From Pseudomonadota bacterium (GTDB taxonomy: Bacteria > Pseudomonadota > Gammaproteobacteria > Burkholderiales > Burkholderiaceae_C), in NCBI GenBank assembly GCA_020161215.1, contig JAIUOM010000020.1, positions 1 to 45,453 on the forward strand: a stretch of DNA of 45,453 bases, given 5' to 3'. Of the stretch, positions 43,807-45,453 are shown in pieces (position 1 is the stretch's first letter; each line of letters opens with the position of its first letter). Made by a program: the position numbers and the translations under genes. The notes under the pieces are model-generated. The model was not told the origin of the DNA, made no database searches, and was given only the letters and a program-made list of their open reading frames with translations.

Positions 43807-44418
43807 ATGCAATTTCTATTGAGTGTTTCCCGCGCCATCGACCGGCTCAACGAGCGGGTGGGCCGCATCACCATTTGGCTCATCCTGGCCTCCACCGTCA
43901 TCAGCGGACTGAACGCCATCGTCCGCAAGACGTTCAACTACAGCTCCAACGCGTACCTGGAAGTGCAGTGGTACCTGTTTGCCTGGGCTTTCCTGGTGGC
44001 GGCCGGCTACACGCTGCTGCACCAGGAGCACGTGAAAATCGATGTGGTTTACAGCCGCCTGTCGCAACGCACGCAGATCTGGATCGACATCTTCGGCTTC
44101 GCTGTTTTCCTGACCGCGCTCTGTACCGTGGTGCTGTATTACAGCTGGCCCTTGGTGGTACAGAAATACGAGACCGGGGAGATGTCGAACAACGCGGGCG
44201 GCCTGATCCGCTGGCCGGTATGGGTGGCCATCCCGGTGGGTTTCACCTTGCTCTTGCTGCAGGGGTGGTCGGAATTGATCAAACGCATCGCGTTCCTCAA
44301 GGGGCTGATCCCCGACCCGCGTATCAAACAAGGGGAAAAGAGCGCCGAGGAGCAGTTGGCGGAAGCCATCCGCGAGCAGGCCGACAAGGACGCCGCCATG
44401 TCCAAGGCTTCGCCCTGA
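43807..44418 (+). CDS. dctQ: TRAP transporter small permease (DctQ)
   Basis: ATG 43807 gives 203 aa. There are four transmembrane helices (RITIWLILASTVISGLNAI, YLFAWAFLVAAGYTLL, FGFAVFLTALCTVVLYYSW, VAIPVGFTLLLLQGWSELI) with the conserved YLEVQWYLFAWAF and HEHVKID-like region. The charged tail of ~45 residues (KQGEKSAEEQLAEAIREQAD) is cytoplasmic. It pairs with the DctM gene 23 nt downstream to import a carboxylate with sodium or protons. Confidence 0.9.
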   Translation: MQFLLSVSRAIDRLNERVGRITIWLILASTVISGLNAIVRKTFNYSSNAYLEVQWYLFAWAFLVAAGYTLLHQEHVKIDVVYSRLSQRTQIWIDIFGFAVFLTALCTVVLYYSWPLVVQKYETGEMSNNAGGLIRWPVWVAIPVGFTLLLLQGWSELIKRIAFLKGLIPDPRIKQGEKSAEEQLAEAIREQADKDAAMSKASP

Positions 44419-44441
44419 ACTGACTCACGGAGCACCTCGAC

Positions 44442-45453
44442 ATGGAATTTCTCTCCGCCAACTACGCCCCGATCATGTTCGCGGGGCTGGTGATGTTCTT
44501 GCTGCTGGGCTTTCCCGTGGCGTTCAGCCTGGGCGCCTGCGGCCTGTTCTTCGGCTTCCTGGGCATCGAGCTGGGTCTGCTGCCCGCCGCGCTGATGCAG
44601 GCGCTGCCGCTGCGCTTGATCGGCATCATGCAGAACGATACGCTGCTGGCCATTCCGTTCTTCACCCTTATGGGCCTAATTCTTGAACGCAGCGGCATGG
44701 CCGAGGACCTGCTGGACACTATCGGCCAGGTGTTCGGGCCCCTGCGCGGCGGTCTGGCCATCGCGGTGATCTTGGTGGGCGCCTTGCTGGCGGCCACCAC
44801 GGGTGTGGTCGCCGCCTCGGTGATCTCGATGGGCCTGATCTCGCTGCCCATCATGCTGCGCTACGGCTACGACCGGAGGCTGGCCTCGGGTGTCATCGCC
44901 GCCTCCGGCACACTGGCGCAGATCATTCCGCCCTCGCTGGTGCTGATCATCATGGCCGACCAGCTGGGCCGCAGCGTGGGCGACATGTACAAGGGCGCCT
45001 TCATCCCCGGCTTCGTGCTCACCGGCCTGTACGTGGGCTACGTGGTGCTGCTGGCGCTGTTCCTGCGTCACCGCGCGCCCGCCCTGCCACTCGAGGCGCG
45101 TGTCTACCGCGAGCCCAACGGCAGTGGCGGCTACATCTCCCTGGTCGGGCTGGCGGTGGCCTCCACCCTGGTGGCCGTGTTCCTGGCCCGTCACATGACC
45201 GACGTGCACACCTGGTGGGAAGGCCATAAAGTGGATTTCGTGGCCACCGACGAAAAGATCGTGGTGGCCATGTGTGGCGGCGTGCTGGTGGCGCTGATCA
45301 TTGCGCTGCTGAACAAACTGCTGCGCCTGAAGCTGCTGTCGCGACTGGCCGAGCGCGTGACCTTCGTGCTGATCCCGCCGCTGCTGCTGATCTTCCTGGT
45401 GCTGGGCACCATCTTCCTGGGCATCGCCACGCCGACCGAAGGCGGCGCCATGG
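44442..45453 (+). CDS. dctM: TRAP transporter large permease (DctM), 3' end beyond window
   Basis: From ATG 44442 the frame is open to the window edge (337 codons); full members have 430-650 residues. The N-terminal ~220 residues show the DctM pattern (LLLGFPVAFSLGACGLFFGF; LLAIPFFTLMGLILERSGMA; GGLAIAVILVGALLAATTGV; LASGVIAASGTLAQIIPPS). A loop (HMTDVHTWWEGHKVDF) lies near residue 250 before more helices, which is the longer DctM subtype. It forms the substrate channel with DctQ; the binding protein is not in view. Confidence 0.9.
   Translation, partial: MEFLSANYAPIMFAGLVMFLLLGFPVAFSLGACGLFFGFLGIELGLLPAALMQALPLRLIGIMQNDTLLAIPFFTLMGLILERSGMAEDLLDTIGQVFGPLRGGLAIAVILVGALLAATTGVVAASVISMGLISLPIMLRYGYDRRLASGVIAASGTLAQIIPPSLVLIIMADQLGRSVGDMYKGAFIPGFVLTGLYVGYVVLLALFLRHRAPALPLEARVYREPNGSGGYISLVGLAVASTLVAVFLARHMTDVHTWWEGHKVDFVATDEKIVVAMCGGVLVALIIALLNKLLRLKLLSRLAERVTFVLIPPLLLIFLVLGTIFLGIATPTEGGAM

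Overview
The window looks like a high-GC betaproteobacterial chromosome. Comamonadaceae (Burkholderiales) is my best guess, from the transporter-rich catabolic genes, the GC-rich palindromic spacer at 34206-34227 and AGCTATCAA-type intergenic sequence. This is an impression from sequence style, not a phylogenetic result. It has two parts that meet at about 27325.

Positions 1-27325 are the right part of a horizontally acquired island. A tyrosine integrase (26112-27203, minus) sits beside a 48-nt 3' fragment of a tRNA-Pro(CGG) gene (27278-27325). This is the usual trace of integration into a tRNA, so the reconstituted full tRNA should lie beyond the left edge. The island cargo is mostly defence. 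(i) A minus-strand operon from 11646 leftwards reads HTH regulator, brxF, brxC, Schlafen-like ATPase, Abi-C-like protein, pglXI and brxHII (cut by the edge). This is the BREX type 3 gene order with two extra genes nested in it; pglZ and brxA would be expected off the left edge. (ii) A metallophosphoesterase and a small partner (12468-13411) are divergent from three uncharacterised genes (13511-15318). (iii) A decayed zone (15340-17701) holds fragments of an exonuclease, an HNH nuclease and small conserved proteins, around an intact FtsK-gamma/Sir2 fusion whose catalytic His is changed to Leu. (iv) Small hypothetical genes lie at 17713-19056. (v) A rightward module (19243-25870) has a frameshifted DUF2779 nuclease-like gene, a WYL regulator and two tightly coupled DUF262 (GmrSD-like) proteins. 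Iteron-like direct repeats lie between this module and the integrase.

Positions 27326-45453 look like ordinary chromosome. They contain an acyl-CoA cluster (CaiB/BaiF CoA-transferase, acyl-CoA dehydrogenase, MaoC-type mesaconyl-CoA-hydratase-like protein) divergent from a LysR regulator. A second LysR gene precedes an operon of an iron/organic-solute-type ABC importer, an alpha/beta hydrolase and a swivel-first aconitase-family enzyme. A TupABC-type tungstate importer is divergent from a ModE-like regulator, with a palindromic operator candidate between them. The start of a TRAP transporter (DctQ, partial DctM) ends the window.

The strongest candidates for under-described biology are the BREX-3 operon with its nested Schlafen/Abi pair and dyad-covered control region, the DUF2779-WYL-DUF262-DUF262 module, and the FtsK-gamma/Sir2 fusion.
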